Assembly (NCBI GenBank): GCA_910587335.1
Contig: CAJUMG010000001.1
Coordinates: forward strand, 160,142-224,141
DNA: 64,000 bases
Direction of reading: 5' to 3'
Origin: an uncultured Oscillospiraceae bacterium
GTDB taxonomy: Bacteria; Bacillota; Clostridia; Oscillospirales; Ruminococcaceae
The position numbers were made by a program, and so were the translations under genes. The notes beneath the pieces were generated by a model. It was given only the letters and a program-made list of their open reading frames with translations, did not search any database and was not told the DNA's origin. Below, piece by piece: positions 24,512 through 33,852 of the stretch; within the stretch, counting starts at the first letter, position 1, and every line of letters starts with the position of its first letter.

Positions 24512-25048
24512 ATGAAATTAGAAGGAAGCAAAACAGAAGCAAACCTGATCGCCGCGCTGGCTGGAGAGAGCCAGGCCTCGGTCAAATACCAGCTATATGC
24601 CCAAAAAGCCCGCCAGGACGGTTACGAGGAAATCGCGCAGGTTTTTGAAACCACCTCCCGCAACGAACGGGCCCACGCCCAGCAGTGGTACGAATTTCTG
24701 CACGGCGGGCAGATGGCGGGAACCGAGGAAAATTTAAAACTGGCTGCCAGCGGTGAGCATTATGAATGGAGCGACATGTATCCCGCTTTTGCCAAGATCG
24801 CAGAGGAAGAGGGCTTTACCGAAATCGCCAAAAAAATGCAGCTGATCGCCTCGATTGAAAAGGATCACGAGCAGCGTTACCAGAAGCTGGAGCAAAATCT
24901 GCGGGATGGAACAGTATTTCGGAAAAGCAGCAAGGTTTCCTGGGTCTGCCGCAACTGCGGATATATTTACGAAGGGGAAGCCGCTCCGATGGTCTGCCCG
25001 GTTTGCAAGCACAAGCAGGCTTTCTTTGAGGTGAAGAAAAGCAATTGA
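24512..25048 (+). CDS. rbr: Rubrerythrin
   Basis: A non-haem iron peroxidase that reduces hydrogen peroxide in anaerobes. The 178 residues contain an N-terminal four-helix diiron domain (LAGESQASVKYQLYAQKA, TSRNERAHAQQWYE, EIAKKMQLIASIEKDHEQRY) with Glu and His ligands, then a rubredoxin-like domain with two CxxC knuckles (CRNCGYIYEG and CPVCKHKQ). AAAGGAG lies 9 bases before the start. The inverted repeat ATGCAA-N7-TTGCAT at 24441-24459 lies upstream and may be regulatory. The electron donor is not in the window. Confidence 0.95.
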   Translation: MKLEGSKTEANLIAALAGESQASVKYQLYAQKARQDGYEEIAQVFETTSRNERAHAQQWYEFLHGGQMAGTEENLKLAASGEHYEWSDMYPAFAKIAEEEGFTEIAKKMQLIASIEKDHEQRYQKLEQNLRDGTVFRKSSKVSWVCRNCGYIYEGEAAPMVCPVCKHKQAFFEVKKSN

Positions 25049-25068
25049 TCGTCCTCCCAGCCCAAACG

Positions 25069-25103
25069 AAAAGGAGCGTGCCAAAAGCACGCTCCCTTTA
25101 TTC
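25069..25103. terminator. Bidirectional terminator after rubrerythrin
   Basis: AAAGGAGCGTGC pairs with GCACGCTCCCTTT around a 5-base loop; it overlaps the last bases of the converging methyltransferase gene. Confidence 0.85.
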
Positions 25104-25829
25104 TTTTTTGGCTGCTACAATCAGCATCATCGGGCGGCGCATTTCATCTTTCATGCCGGGGATATCCCACATGTCCTTTGGGGGCTGCGGCTCCGCCACC
25201 CGGCGAACCGAAAAACCGTTTTGCAGCAGTCCGTCCAGATAGGTGGTCAAGGTTCGGTGGTATTTTTCGATCTTTTCCCCCAAAAAGACCGCCTGGCGTT
25301 TTCCCTCGTAAAAATAGCGGTCCACCGGGAAATGGAGAATTTCGCCGTTTTCCCCGTAATACCAATCCTGGTTGCCGTAAGCGGTGAAGACCGGATGCTC
25401 CACCGAAAAGATAAAATCCCCGCCCTTTACAAGACAATCCCGGACCTTTTGGGCGACCGTCTCAAAGGATTCTATATAATGAAGCGCCAATGAGCTTAAG
25501 ACGATGTCAAAGCTTTCGGGCAAAGCGGTAAAATCCTCTATCGCGCAGCACCGATACTGCACCTGGGGAAACTTTGTCTTTTCCCTTGCTACCGCCAGCA
25601 TCTTCTCGGAAAGATCGATCCCGACGGCAGAGGCCGCTCCCTGCTCCATGGCGTAAATACAATGCCAGCCATAGCCACAGCCCAGATCCAGCACCCGTTT
25701 CCCGGTGAGATCCGGCAGCAGGCTTTGAAAGGTCCGCCACTCTCCCGCTCCGGATAAGCCTTTTTTGGAACGATCCATCTGGCTATACTTTTGAAAAAAT
25801 ATTTCGTCGTCATACCGATTTTCTTTCAT
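25098..25829 (-). CDS. Class I SAM-dependent methyltransferase
   Basis: A 243-residue soluble enzyme. Motif I is VLDLGCGYGWHCIYA (about residues 46-60), followed by AVGIDLSEKML and the acidic-loop region IVLSSLALHYIESF. This matches small-molecule methyltransferases of the UbiE/BioC-like group; the substrate is unknown. The start at 25829 is chosen because of AAGGAAAG upstream and the usual N-terminus (YDDEIFFQKYSQM). The frame stays open for 49 more codons, but that stretch is A/T-rich and unlike the family. Confidence 0.85.
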   Translation of the reverse strand: MKENRYDDEIFFQKYSQMDRSKKGLSGAGEWRTFQSLLPDLTGKRVLDLGCGYGWHCIYAMEQGAASAVGIDLSEKMLAVAREKTKFPQVQYRCCAIEDFTALPESFDIVLSSLALHYIESFETVAQKVRDCLVKGGDFIFSVEHPVFTAYGNQDWYYGENGEILHFPVDRYFYEGKRQAVFLGEKIEKYHRTLTTYLDGLLQNGFSVRRVAEPQPPKDMWDIPGMKDEMRRPMMLIVAAKKE

Positions 25830-26060
25830 AGCACTTTCCTTCCAGCCAAGCTTTTGGCCTATTGTAAATTGGCCCCTTTTTTCTTCGATTGTGAAAGACC
25901 CATTTTCATTCTCTTTCAGTATAGCATAAAAAATAACTGGATTGCATAAAGAGGCATCCGAATTCTGTAAAAGCACAGAATTTTAGTCCTATTTTCATAA
26001 AAATTGTCATAAATATGTAAAATCATTCCATATTTTCTACAGTTTCATCTGCCTTTTTTA

Positions 26061-26090
26061 TTGAGAATCCCCCTATTCTGGTGCTATACT
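26061..26090 (+). promoter_or_regulatory. Sigma-A promoter of the BtpA-kinase-isomerase operon
   Basis: TTGAGA (26061-26066), an 18-base spacer, TATACT (26085-26090), 55 bases before the first start codon. I see no clear operator or catabolite box next to it. Confidence 0.55.
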
Positions 26091-26145
26091 TTTCTTGCAG
26101 GAAAGTTTTTCATCTCTGCAAATTTTTACATATGGAGGCAGTCGT

Positions 26146-26949
26146 ATGAGCTGGTCAACTGAGCTATTTAAAACTTCCAAGCCGATTATCGGGCTTTTAC
26201 ATTTGGACCCCCTTCCCGGCGATCCTTTTTTTGAAGGTTCAATGGAACAGGTGGTGGAGAATGCCAAAAAGAATCTGGAGGCGCTGCAAAAGGGCGGCAT
26301 CGACGGAATTTTAATCACCAATGAATTCAGCGGCCCCTTTTTCACCGACACACCTAAGCCGGTATTTGGCGCCATGTGCCGGGTATTCGGCGAAATTCAC
26401 AGCCAGATCTCTGTACCCTATGGGGTGGAAACCATTGCCGACGGGGAAGGCTGTGTGGAAATCTGTGCAGCGACCGGAGCTTCCTTTACCCGCTGCCTGT
26501 TTACCGGCGCGTGGGTCAGCGACACCGGCTTACAGCAGCGCAACATTGCGCGGACGCTACGATTGCGCCGGGAGCTGGACATGGATGATCTGAAGCTATG
26601 CTATTTTATCAACGGCGAAGGCTCCACCGCCATGGACACCCGTCCGCTGGCCCAAAAGGCCAAATCGCTTATCAGCGGCTGCCGGGCGGAATGTCTGGTG
26701 GTATCCGGCGCGGGACCTGGGAGTCAGCCGGATGTATCCCAGATTGTTGAAGTGCAAAAGGTAGCCGGCGATACCCCTGTTTTCTGCGGGACCGGGTGCA
26801 GCGAAAAAAATCTGGAGGCGATTTTGCCCGTATCGGACGGCGCGTTTGTCGGCTCCGCCTTTAAAAAGGACGGCATCTTCACCGGTTTAATCGATGAGGA
26901 AAAGGTTTCCCGCTTTATGCAAAAGGCGCGGGCGCTGCGAAAGGACTGA
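26146..26949 (+). CDS. BtpA/SgcQ-family TIM-barrel protein
   Basis: A 267-residue protein of the BtpA family, named for a thylakoid photosystem I factor but also including SgcQ from an E. coli sugar cluster. Motifs: IIGLLHLDPLPGDP at the start, GGIDGILITNEF, GVETIADGEGCVEICAATGASF, VSGAGPGSQPD and FCGTGCSEKNLE with DGAFVGSAFK, all consistent with a phosphate-binding barrel. GGAGG lies 9 bases before ATG 26146. No reaction is established for bacterial members. Being first in an operon with a sugar kinase and an isomerase, it probably acts on a phosphorylated sugar or its glycoside. Confidence 0.8.
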   Translation: MSWSTELFKTSKPIIGLLHLDPLPGDPFFEGSMEQVVENAKKNLEALQKGGIDGILITNEFSGPFFTDTPKPVFGAMCRVFGEIHSQISVPYGVETIADGEGCVEICAATGASFTRCLFTGAWVSDTGLQQRNIARTLRLRRELDMDDLKLCYFINGEGSTAMDTRPLAQKAKSLISGCRAECLVVSGAGPGSQPDVSQIVEVQKVAGDTPVFCGTGCSEKNLEAILPVSDGAFVGSAFKKDGIFTGLIDEEKVSRFMQKARALRKD

Positions 26950-26953
26950 TCCA

Positions 26954-28471
26954 ATGGACAGGGAAAAACGCCTTTTTATGGGCATTGACGTGGGCACCTA
27001 TGAAAGCAAGGGCGTACTGGTAAATGGCGATTGCCAGATTCTTTTTACCGCTTCGCAAAAGCACGATTTGGAAAATCCCCGGCCCGGCTGGTATGAGCAG
27101 GACGCGGAAAAAATCTGGTGGGGGGATGTATGCAAAATTTCCCGGGAGCTGCTGGAAAAGCTCGGCGGGGATCCGGCGAGGATCGAATGTGTGGGGCTGT
27201 CCGCCTTGGGTTGCGACTGCGTGCCGGTTGACGAAAACTGCCGGCCTTTGTGCAATGCCATTTTGTACGGCATTGACTCCCGGGCGCAGGCGGAAATCGA
27301 GCAGATCAAGGAATACTATGGAGACCGGTATCCGCAGGTGTTTTCCCATCCGCTGGTATCCTCCAGCATTTCACCCAAGATTCTTTGGATTAAAAACCAT
27401 CTGCCGCAGGTTTATGCCAAAACCGCCAAATTTCTCACCGCTTCTTCCTACCTGACCGCCAAGATGACCGGCCGGTACTGCATTGACCGGTATTTAAGCG
27501 GCTCGTTCGATCCGCTGTACGACCAAAACGGGATCAACGAAAAGGAATGCGGTTTATTCTGCCGGCCTGATCAGCTGGCCCAGATCACCCGCGCAACCGA
27601 TATCGTCGGCACAGTGACACCCGAGGCGGCAGCGCTCACCGGTCTTTGTGCCGGTACACGGGTGCTTACCGGCACAGGGGATTCGGGGGCAGAATCCTTC
27701 TCCTGCGGGGTCTTTACCCCCGGCACCCTGATGATCCAGCTGGGGTCCACCTGCTTTTTCATCTACAATACAGACAAACCCCTTTCCGGCGGTTCTGTCC
27801 AGACCGGTCCGTACCTAGTTCCCGGGACCTATTGTGCCGCTGCTGGGACCAACAACGGCGGCACCCTGACCAGATGGTATCGGGACCGGATTTTTCCGCA
27901 GCTGCTGGAAGCAGAGGAAGGGGGCGGCGAAAATGCTTATGCCGCCATGGCCAGGCTGGCCGAGGCCATCCCCGCCGGAAGCGAAGGGCTTTTTACCCTG
28001 CCCTATTTTGCGGGGGAAAGAGCGCCCATCAACGATCCGCTGGCCAAGGGGATGATCTTTGGGCTTCAGTCCCATCACACCAGGGCCCACCTGTATCAAT
28101 CCGCGCTGGAGGGGATTGGGTATTCCATCGCCCAATATTTTGACCTTTTGGAGCAAAACGGTCTGCCGGTTCAAAAAATCATAGCGGTGGGCGGCGGCAC
28201 AAAAAATCCCCGCTGGCTACAGGTGATTGCCGACATGCTGGACCGGGAGGTGCTGGTACCCCAGGTGACCATTGGCGCCTGCTATGGGGACGCTCTTTTA
28301 TGCGCGCTGGCCTGCGGCTGTTACGATAGTCTGGCCGCATTGGGAGAGAAAATTCGAATTACCCAAACGGTCCGCCCCATCCCGGAAAACCACGCCGTAT
28401 ATCAAAAAGGAAAGCCGGTATTCCGGGCTTTGTACGAATCCACAAAAGATCTGATGCATCAGACCCTTTGA
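26954..28471 (+). CDS. FGGY-family carbohydrate kinase
   Basis: A 505-residue kinase with the actin-like fold. The N-terminal phosphate loop is MGIDVGTYESKGVLV, the mid-protein GTGDSGAESF provides the catalytic Asp, and the C-terminal signature reads IIAVGGGTKNPRWLQVIADMLD. PYFAGERAPINDP is also typical. The length and motifs suit kinases of xylulose, ribulose or related sugars; the substrate cannot be told. ATG 26954 comes 4 bases after the BtpA stop, so the two are coupled. Confidence 0.92.
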   Translation: MDREKRLFMGIDVGTYESKGVLVNGDCQILFTASQKHDLENPRPGWYEQDAEKIWWGDVCKISRELLEKLGGDPARIECVGLSALGCDCVPVDENCRPLCNAILYGIDSRAQAEIEQIKEYYGDRYPQVFSHPLVSSSISPKILWIKNHLPQVYAKTAKFLTASSYLTAKMTGRYCIDRYLSGSFDPLYDQNGINEKECGLFCRPDQLAQITRATDIVGTVTPEAAALTGLCAGTRVLTGTGDSGAESFSCGVFTPGTLMIQLGSTCFFIYNTDKPLSGGSVQTGPYLVPGTYCAAAGTNNGGTLTRWYRDRIFPQLLEAEEGGGENAYAAMARLAEAIPAGSEGLFTLPYFAGERAPINDPLAKGMIFGLQSHHTRAHLYQSALEGIGYSIAQYFDLLEQNGLPVQKIIAVGGGTKNPRWLQVIADMLDREVLVPQVTIGACYGDALLCALACGCYDSLAALGEKIRITQTVRPIPENHAVYQKGKPVFRALYESTKDLMHQTL

Positions 28472-28494
28472 GCTTTTAAGGAGGTGTCGCCCTT

Positions 28495-29325
28495 ATGAAA
28501 ATACAAAAACAGCAGATTGCGGGTATGAATCTCTGTTATAAATTCTACTCCTTTGACTATTTTCTCGACGCGATGGAACGGGCGGGATATGAATCCATTG
28601 AGATACTGCCCAACGCGCCCCATTTTTATCTGCCGGATCTTTCCTCTGACGAGCTGGCGGCCATTCGCCGAAGAATTGCGGATCACCACCTAAAGGTCAT
28701 CTGCTACACGCCGGATCAGTGCAGCTATCCGGTCAATATTTCCTATCACAGCGAGGCGGCCCGCCGCCGGTCCCTTCAGGACCTGGCGCGGCAGATTGAA
28801 ATCTGCTCCTATCTTGGCAGCGGGCAGATGCTTTTAACCTCTGGCTACGGCTACTTTGACGAGCCGAAGGAGACCGCCTGGGCGCGGATGATCGACAGCT
28901 TAGGCCAGCTTTCCCGCAAGGCGCAGGAGGAGGGCATTGTTCTTGTGCTGGAACCCATCCGCACCGACGAAACCAATCTGGTCACCGATCTGCCCAGCTT
29001 AAAGCGGGCGATTCGAGAGGTTGACTCCCCTCATCTAAAGGGGATGCTGGACACAAGCCCCATGTATTACGCGGGGGAGTCTATTGCCCAATACGCCAAG
29101 GAGCTGGGAGATGATTTGTGGCACATTCACTTGATTGACGGGCGCCCTGCCGGCCATCTTGCCTGGGGGGACGGGATTTTCCCGCTGGATCAGTACATCC
29201 GGGAGATTGAAGATGCGGGGTATAGCCGGTATATGACCATGGAGCTGACCTCCGCCGAATATTACAACGACCCAAATCCCGCTATGGAAAAATGCATGAA
29301 GGCCTTGCAGCCCTACTTCGGTTAA
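28495..29325 (+). CDS. Sugar-phosphate isomerase/epimerase (AP2/xylose-isomerase-like TIM barrel)
   Basis: A 276-residue TIM barrel of the IolE/IolI/UlaE/tagatose-epimerase superfamily. Metal-site candidates are the Glu in LVLEPIRTDETNLV, Asp in KGMLDTSPMYYAG, His/Asp in WHIHLIDGRPAGHLAWGDG and Glu in YMTMELTSAEYY. Such enzymes isomerise or epimerise keto-sugars or their phosphates. AAGGAGG lies 8 bases before the start, which is 23 bases after the kinase gene. Together they suggest a short catabolic route: isomerise, phosphorylate, then act by BtpA. No transporter or regulator is adjacent. Confidence 0.85.
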   Translation: MKIQKQQIAGMNLCYKFYSFDYFLDAMERAGYESIEILPNAPHFYLPDLSSDELAAIRRRIADHHLKVICYTPDQCSYPVNISYHSEAARRRSLQDLARQIEICSYLGSGQMLLTSGYGYFDEPKETAWARMIDSLGQLSRKAQEEGIVLVLEPIRTDETNLVTDLPSLKRAIREVDSPHLKGMLDTSPMYYAGESIAQYAKELGDDLWHIHLIDGRPAGHLAWGDGIFPLDQYIREIEDAGYSRYMTMELTSAEYYNDPNPAMEKCMKALQPYFG

Positions 29326-29365
29326 GGCTAACCGCTTGTGGGCCGCGTCTTTTTCTTCGCTATGC

Positions 29366-29406
29366 AAAAAGGATACCGGAGGGAATACTCCGGTATCCTT
29401 CTTTTT
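29366..29406. terminator. Terminator of the BtpA operon
   Basis: AAGGATACCGGAG (29369-29381) pairs with CTCCGGTATCCTT (29388-29400), followed by CTTTTT; the A-run on the left lets it also serve the converging patatin gene. Confidence 0.9.
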
Positions 29407-29425
29407 GTATGCCGGAAAGGGCGTG

Positions 29426-30769
29426 CTACCGAGGCAATTGGTCCGGCTGCCGCCCGGTGGATTCTTTCTTTTCCCGCATACGCAGGCTGCAAAGATACAT
29501 CGACCCCAAAAACTCCTCCGTAACCGCGGAGCAAAGAGTCCGAGCCGCTGCGGGAGATACGCTGCCCTCCATCATGGCGTCCAGGCAGCGGCAGCAGTAC
29601 AAAAGAATCCATCTTCGCTCCAGCCCTTTCAGATGGGCGGCAAGCTCTTTGGCAGATCGGTCGGCCAAGATCTGGGGGATTTTTTCCGCGTTCTGCTCCA
29701 GCTGGGCATAGCTTTCCAAAAGATTTTTTTCCATGGAAACCGCGGTATATTCTTCTAATGGCGTTATGCCAAGCAATCGGGCAGCCGCTTCGCAACAGGC
29801 AAGGCCCATATCTTCCTCTGTCAAACGGCCCTCCGGCTTGTCCAAAAGCTGTCTGAATTTTCTTTGGGCTCTGGCCTGCGCCGGATAGGTGTTCCCGGGA
29901 ATCGGATACAATCCGCTTTTGGCCATCAATAGCTCCGCTTCCCTTTCGATTCTCTGGTACAGACTTTTTACCTCACCCGGCAAAAAGGTATACAAGCTCC
30001 CTTCCCGCTTTCCAAAGGCTTTCAAGGTTTCCAAATAGCCAAGGCGGATGTTGTAGGAGCTCATATCACGATCAAACAGCAAAAAGATTCCCAAATCCCA
30101 CCGGCTTTTTAAGTACCGCAGGCGTACACCAGGAAAATCCATTTTCCGGACAACGCCAATCGCTTCCAGGTCCACCGCCACAATATCGTCGGCCCCCAGC
30201 TCCACCGCCATTTTTACCGGCACATTATCGGAATATCCGCCGTCGATATAGGTTTTTTCATCAATGGTTCTGGCCCGCATGGCGGGAAAACAGGCCGCGC
30301 TGGCCATCAGGTAATCCACCAGCCGGCCGGGAGGAACGGTCTGCTTTGTCAAGGGCTTCGGCTCCAACGAGGGATACTCCACCGTGACAAAGCCAAAATC
30401 CACCGGCGACGCCCCTATTTTTTCTTCGTCGATATACAGGCGGAGCATTTCCTCCAGCGGGCGAGGGTCCGCACCGCCGTTTTTAATCATCTCTGCCAAA
30501 AAGGTTCCGGCTTTATCGGTAAAATCCCTGGGGCCTTCTACCTTATCGGTAACAGATACATCCATGACGTCCCGGGTTTTCAGCTTTTGCCACATGGTTT
30601 GGGCCAAATCATAGTCTTTTTGCACCATCAGCGCGCCGTTGAGCGCCCCAACCGAGGTACCGGTGACAATCTCGTAGTCAAAGCCCAATTCCAGCAAAGC
30701 CTTCCACACACCGATCTGATAGGATCCCCGGGAGCCGCCGCCGCCAAGGACCACCGCTTTTTTGCCCAT
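29426..30769 (-). CDS. Patatin-like phospholipase
   Basis: A 447-residue protein with an N-terminal patatin domain of about 240 residues. The oxyanion loop VLGGGGSRGSYQIG, the nucleophile motif GTSVGALNG (Ser39) and the DGGYSDNVP motif with the catalytic Asp are all intact, so it should be an active acyl hydrolase of the RssA/YlbK type. The remaining ~200 residues are a helical C-terminal domain of no known family. It has no signal peptide, so it likely acts on the inner side of the membrane. Convergent with the BtpA operon. Confidence 0.9.
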   Translation of the reverse strand: MGKKAVVLGGGGSRGSYQIGVWKALLELGFDYEIVTGTSVGALNGALMVQKDYDLAQTMWQKLKTRDVMDVSVTDKVEGPRDFTDKAGTFLAEMIKNGGADPRPLEEMLRLYIDEEKIGASPVDFGFVTVEYPSLEPKPLTKQTVPPGRLVDYLMASAACFPAMRARTIDEKTYIDGGYSDNVPVKMAVELGADDIVAVDLEAIGVVRKMDFPGVRLRYLKSRWDLGIFLLFDRDMSSYNIRLGYLETLKAFGKREGSLYTFLPGEVKSLYQRIEREAELLMAKSGLYPIPGNTYPAQARAQRKFRQLLDKPEGRLTEEDMGLACCEAAARLLGITPLEEYTAVSMEKNLLESYAQLEQNAEKIPQILADRSAKELAAHLKGLERRWILLYCCRCLDAMMEGSVSPAAARTLCSAVTEEFLGSMYLCSLRMREKKESTGRQPDQLPR

Positions 30770-30855
30770 GTGATTCCCTCCTTTTTTCTTGTATCCAAAA
30801 GAGAACAGGTCTGTAAAAATCTTTCTTTTTTGACAAAAAATTTATTGCCATCCCA

Positions 30856-30885
30856 TTGACAGAACCCCTTTATTTTTGCTATACT
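30856..30885 (+). promoter_or_regulatory. Sigma-A promoter of the second MATE gene
   Basis: TTGACA (30856-30861), an 18-base spacer, TATACT (30880-30885), about 100 bases before the MATE start. Confidence 0.65.
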
Positions 30886-30984
30886 GGTCCAACTACCTAA
30901 TACCTGTTAATACAACTTTCACCGCTCTTTTCTGTTCGTCCGCAGAAAAGCCAGAACAATTTTATCACACAGAAAGGAACTGTT

Positions 30985-32352
30985 ATGTCGAAACTAAGTA
31001 TAAGAAGCTTTTTTGGCGACAAGCTTTTTTACAAAGAGGTCACCGGCATTGCGCTGCCCATTATGGCCCAGCAGTTTGTCACCTCTTTTGTCAATCTGAT
31101 TGACAATGTCATGGTCGGCGGTGTTGGCCAGACGGCTCTGACCACCGTTACAGTCGCCAACCGGTTTTACATGATCGCCTCTTCGATCATGTTCGGTCTT
31201 TGCGGCGCTGCGGGCATTTACATCGCTCAAAACTATGGTGCGGGTAAAAACGAACGGTGCCAGAAAATCCTGAACATCAACCTGACCGTTGGTTTTTTGC
31301 TGATGGCGCTATTTACCGGGGTTTTATTTGTCGCGCCTGCATGGACCATCCATCTATTTTCCCGTACGCCGGAGATTGTAGAGCTGGGACTTGAATACAT
31401 TCTGTTCGCCAAATACACCTATATTCCCTATGGGATTTCTATATCCTGCATGATGGCAATGCGCGCCATTGGACTGAACAAGATTCAGCTAAAGGTCGGC
31501 GTTATAACTGTATTAACCAACACCATTTTAAACTATATCCTGATTTATGGCAAGCTGGGAGCCCCTGCTATGGGTGTAAAGGGCGCGGCGCTGGCCACCA
31601 TGATCGCCCGGCTGTTGGAAATGGCCATTTACATCGCGCTGCTGATTCGGCAGAAGCATTTTTACAAGCTGGATCTCAAGGGCCTTATTTTCCTGGACTG
31701 GCCTTTGATGAAAAGTATGCTGGCCAAAGCGATTCCTCTAACGGCAAACGAGCTATTTTTCTCTGTGGGTACTTCGCTGGTCTTTAAATCCTACATGCGC
31801 ACCGACGAGCTTCTTGTGGCGGCCATCTCGGTAGTGGATACGGTGATGAATCTGGCCTTTATTGTGTTTGGAGGTCTATCCTCCGCCATCGCGATCTTTA
31901 TCGGCGGCAAGCTGGGCGCAGGCAAGCTGGATGAGGCAAAATCGGACGCGAAAAAAATCATCACCTTTGGCGTGATGGTCTCTATGGTACTGGGCGGAAT
32001 TCTTTTCTGCGTGGCGCCCTACATTCACAATCTATATGTACTCAGCGACGACGCCATTTACGTGTTGGAGGTGCTCATCCGCATTAAAAGCTGTCTGATG
32101 CCCATCTATGTTGTCAACGTCTGTACCTTCTTTGTCCTTCGGGCCGGGGGAGACGCTTTCTCCACCATGCTGATCGACTCCGGATTTCTCTGGGTGGGGC
32201 CGGTTGCTGTTTCTACCCTTTTATCCATCTTCACGCCTATCGAGGTGGTTCCTTTGTACATCACGGTTGAACTGCTGGATCTTGTCAAAATGTTTATCGC
32301 GTTCTGGTTTTTAAAACGGGGTCACTGGGTCCGCAATCTGGCTGCCGACTAG
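30985..32352 (+). CDS. MATE-family efflux transporter (second of three)
   Basis: A 455-residue twelve-helix transporter of the MATE family. It contains the typical KEVTGIALPIMAQQFVTSFVNLIDNVMVGG start and the internal repeat AKAIPLTANELFFSVG; GAAGIYIAQNYGAG is the family's helix-2 loop. Substrate unknown. It precedes a beta-lactamase-fold hydrolase by 48 bases on the same strand and probably shares its transcript, with the terminator at 33808. Confidence 0.92.
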   Translation: MSKLSIRSFFGDKLFYKEVTGIALPIMAQQFVTSFVNLIDNVMVGGVGQTALTTVTVANRFYMIASSIMFGLCGAAGIYIAQNYGAGKNERCQKILNINLTVGFLLMALFTGVLFVAPAWTIHLFSRTPEIVELGLEYILFAKYTYIPYGISISCMMAMRAIGLNKIQLKVGVITVLTNTILNYILIYGKLGAPAMGVKGAALATMIARLLEMAIYIALLIRQKHFYKLDLKGLIFLDWPLMKSMLAKAIPLTANELFFSVGTSLVFKSYMRTDELLVAAISVVDTVMNLAFIVFGGLSSAIAIFIGGKLGAGKLDEAKSDAKKIITFGVMVSMVLGGILFCVAPYIHNLYVLSDDAIYVLEVLIRIKSCLMPIYVVNVCTFFVLRAGGDAFSTMLIDSGFLWVGPVAVSTLLSIFTPIEVVPLYITVELLDLVKMFIAFWFLKRGHWVRNLAAD

Positions 32353-32400
32353 CGATCCCCACAGACACGGTGGTTTTTGCCGGCGGATTGGAGGTTTTTT

Positions 32401-33774
32401 ATGCCGCTTGACGATACGTTATCCACTTCTTTTGGGGCATATGTGGAAAAGATCAGGGATGTTTACAATGCCCGCGGCATTGCCGTTGCCATTGTGGACC
32501 AGAACGGGCCGATACAGGAGCTGTATTTCGGATTTCGGGACTGGGAGAGAAAGCTTCCCATAGATGAAAACACGATTTTCGGACTTGCCTCGGTCACCAA
32601 GTCCTTTACCTGTCTGGCCATTCTTCGCTTAGCAGAGCAGGGAAAGGTGGATTTAGACGCGCCTGTAAGCCGCTACATCCCCTCTTTCCAAAATGCACAC
32701 CGCACAGAGCCTGTACAGGTCCGGCATTTGATGAGCCACACCGGCAGCTTTTGGCCGGTGGAGAGGAAAACAGTAGAGCCGCTGGCCCGGCGGATGGGCC
32801 TTTGGGGCAAAGGGATCGATTTGGCCTACAGCGTCCCCTTTTCCAAAGAAGCGGTGCGGCAGGTTTGTGCCGGGCTGGACGCACAGCAAACACCATTGGG
32901 GCAGCCGGGGGAATACTTCAGCTACTCCAACGACAGCTTTGGTCTACTGTCCGATATCATCCGGACACAGGGCGGCGAGGACACCTATGGGGCGTATTTG
33001 AAAAAGGAGATCCTGCTTCCCTTGGGTATGGAGCGAAGTGGCTGCGGCTTTCTGGCCCCTGCCGCCGACTCAAACAGCGCCGTCCTTTACGAGGAGCGGG
33101 ATGGCAGGCAGCTGATTACCCGCGACTATCACGACAGCGCTTTTGTGATGATGGGCGGCGGGGCCATGAAATCCACCATCCGGGATATGGGGCGTTACCT
33201 TCGTCTATTTTTGCAGGAGGGCGCGCCGCTGATTGGTCCCGACTTTTTTCGGCGTATGGTCCATTCCTATGCCTCCTACCGGCCCGGCGTGGGATACGGG
33301 TACGGTCTTGCGGTGGGCAGGCTTGACGGGCATCTGGTCTTTGGACATGGCGGCAGTCTGACCGGGGTTTCCTCCGCTATTGGCGTTTGCCCCGACGCGG
33401 GCTTTGGCGTTTGCGTTTTGTGCAACACCACCGGGGTTCCCGCTTCTTCCATTGCAGAAGCGGCGCTGCGCGGTTGTCTTGGGCAGGAGCCCCGCGCCAA
33501 AGAACCTGCTCCCGGTCGTCCCTGGCCGGCGGATGTACAGCGCCGGGTTTGCGGGACCTATCTTTCCCCGGAAGGCAGCGAAATAAAAATCCAGATGGAC
33601 GGGACCGAAATGCAGGTTCTCTCATCCGGAAAGGCAAAGGAGTACCGATTTGGGGACGAGGGTGTTTTATTTGTAAAATCCAAAATGACCTGGTCAGACC
33701 TTACGGTTTTTCCCGGCAAAGATGGGGAAATCTTTGCGCTACGCTATGGTGGGCGGATGTTGGCGCGAAAATAA
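32401..33774 (+). CDS. Serine hydrolase of the beta-lactamase/DD-peptidase fold
   Basis: A 457-residue enzyme of the class C beta-lactamase/esterase group (PF00144). The SxxK motif is in GLASVTKSF (Ser about residue 62), the second motif is YSNDSFG, and HGGSLTGVSS is the third. A C-terminal strand-rich domain of about 100 residues (GTYLSPEGSEIKIQMDG) is of the kind attached to esterases and D-aminopeptidases of this fold. No signal peptide is visible, so a cytoplasmic esterase or peptidase is likelier than antibiotic resistance. ATG 32401 follows GGAGG by 6 bases. Confidence 0.9.
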   Translation: MPLDDTLSTSFGAYVEKIRDVYNARGIAVAIVDQNGPIQELYFGFRDWERKLPIDENTIFGLASVTKSFTCLAILRLAEQGKVDLDAPVSRYIPSFQNAHRTEPVQVRHLMSHTGSFWPVERKTVEPLARRMGLWGKGIDLAYSVPFSKEAVRQVCAGLDAQQTPLGQPGEYFSYSNDSFGLLSDIIRTQGGEDTYGAYLKKEILLPLGMERSGCGFLAPAADSNSAVLYEERDGRQLITRDYHDSAFVMMGGGAMKSTIRDMGRYLRLFLQEGAPLIGPDFFRRMVHSYASYRPGVGYGYGLAVGRLDGHLVFGHGGSLTGVSSAIGVCPDAGFGVCVLCNTTGVPASSIAEAALRGCLGQEPRAKEPAPGRPWPADVQRRVCGTYLSPEGSEIKIQMDGTEMQVLSSGKAKEYRFGDEGVLFVKSKMTWSDLTVFPGKDGEIFALRYGGRMLARK

Positions 33775-33807
33775 CGTCCGACAAGGAACCTTTTATCAAG
33801 ATGCAAT

Positions 33808-33843
33808 AAAAAGAGGAAAGCAAAAACTTGCTTTCCTCTTTTT
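33808..33843. terminator. Bidirectional terminator between the hydrolase and purL
   Basis: A perfect 16-bp stem (AAAAAGAGGAAAGCAA with its complement) around a 4-base loop. It ends both the hydrolase transcript and the purine operon, which converge here. Confidence 0.92.
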
Positions 33844-33852
33844 GCGTTTTTA

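Noticed and set aside
32401..33774. Antibiotic-resistance beta-lactamase
   Set aside because: The fold motifs fit, but there is no signal peptide and the C-terminal domain is typical of esterases/peptidases, so resistance is not supported.
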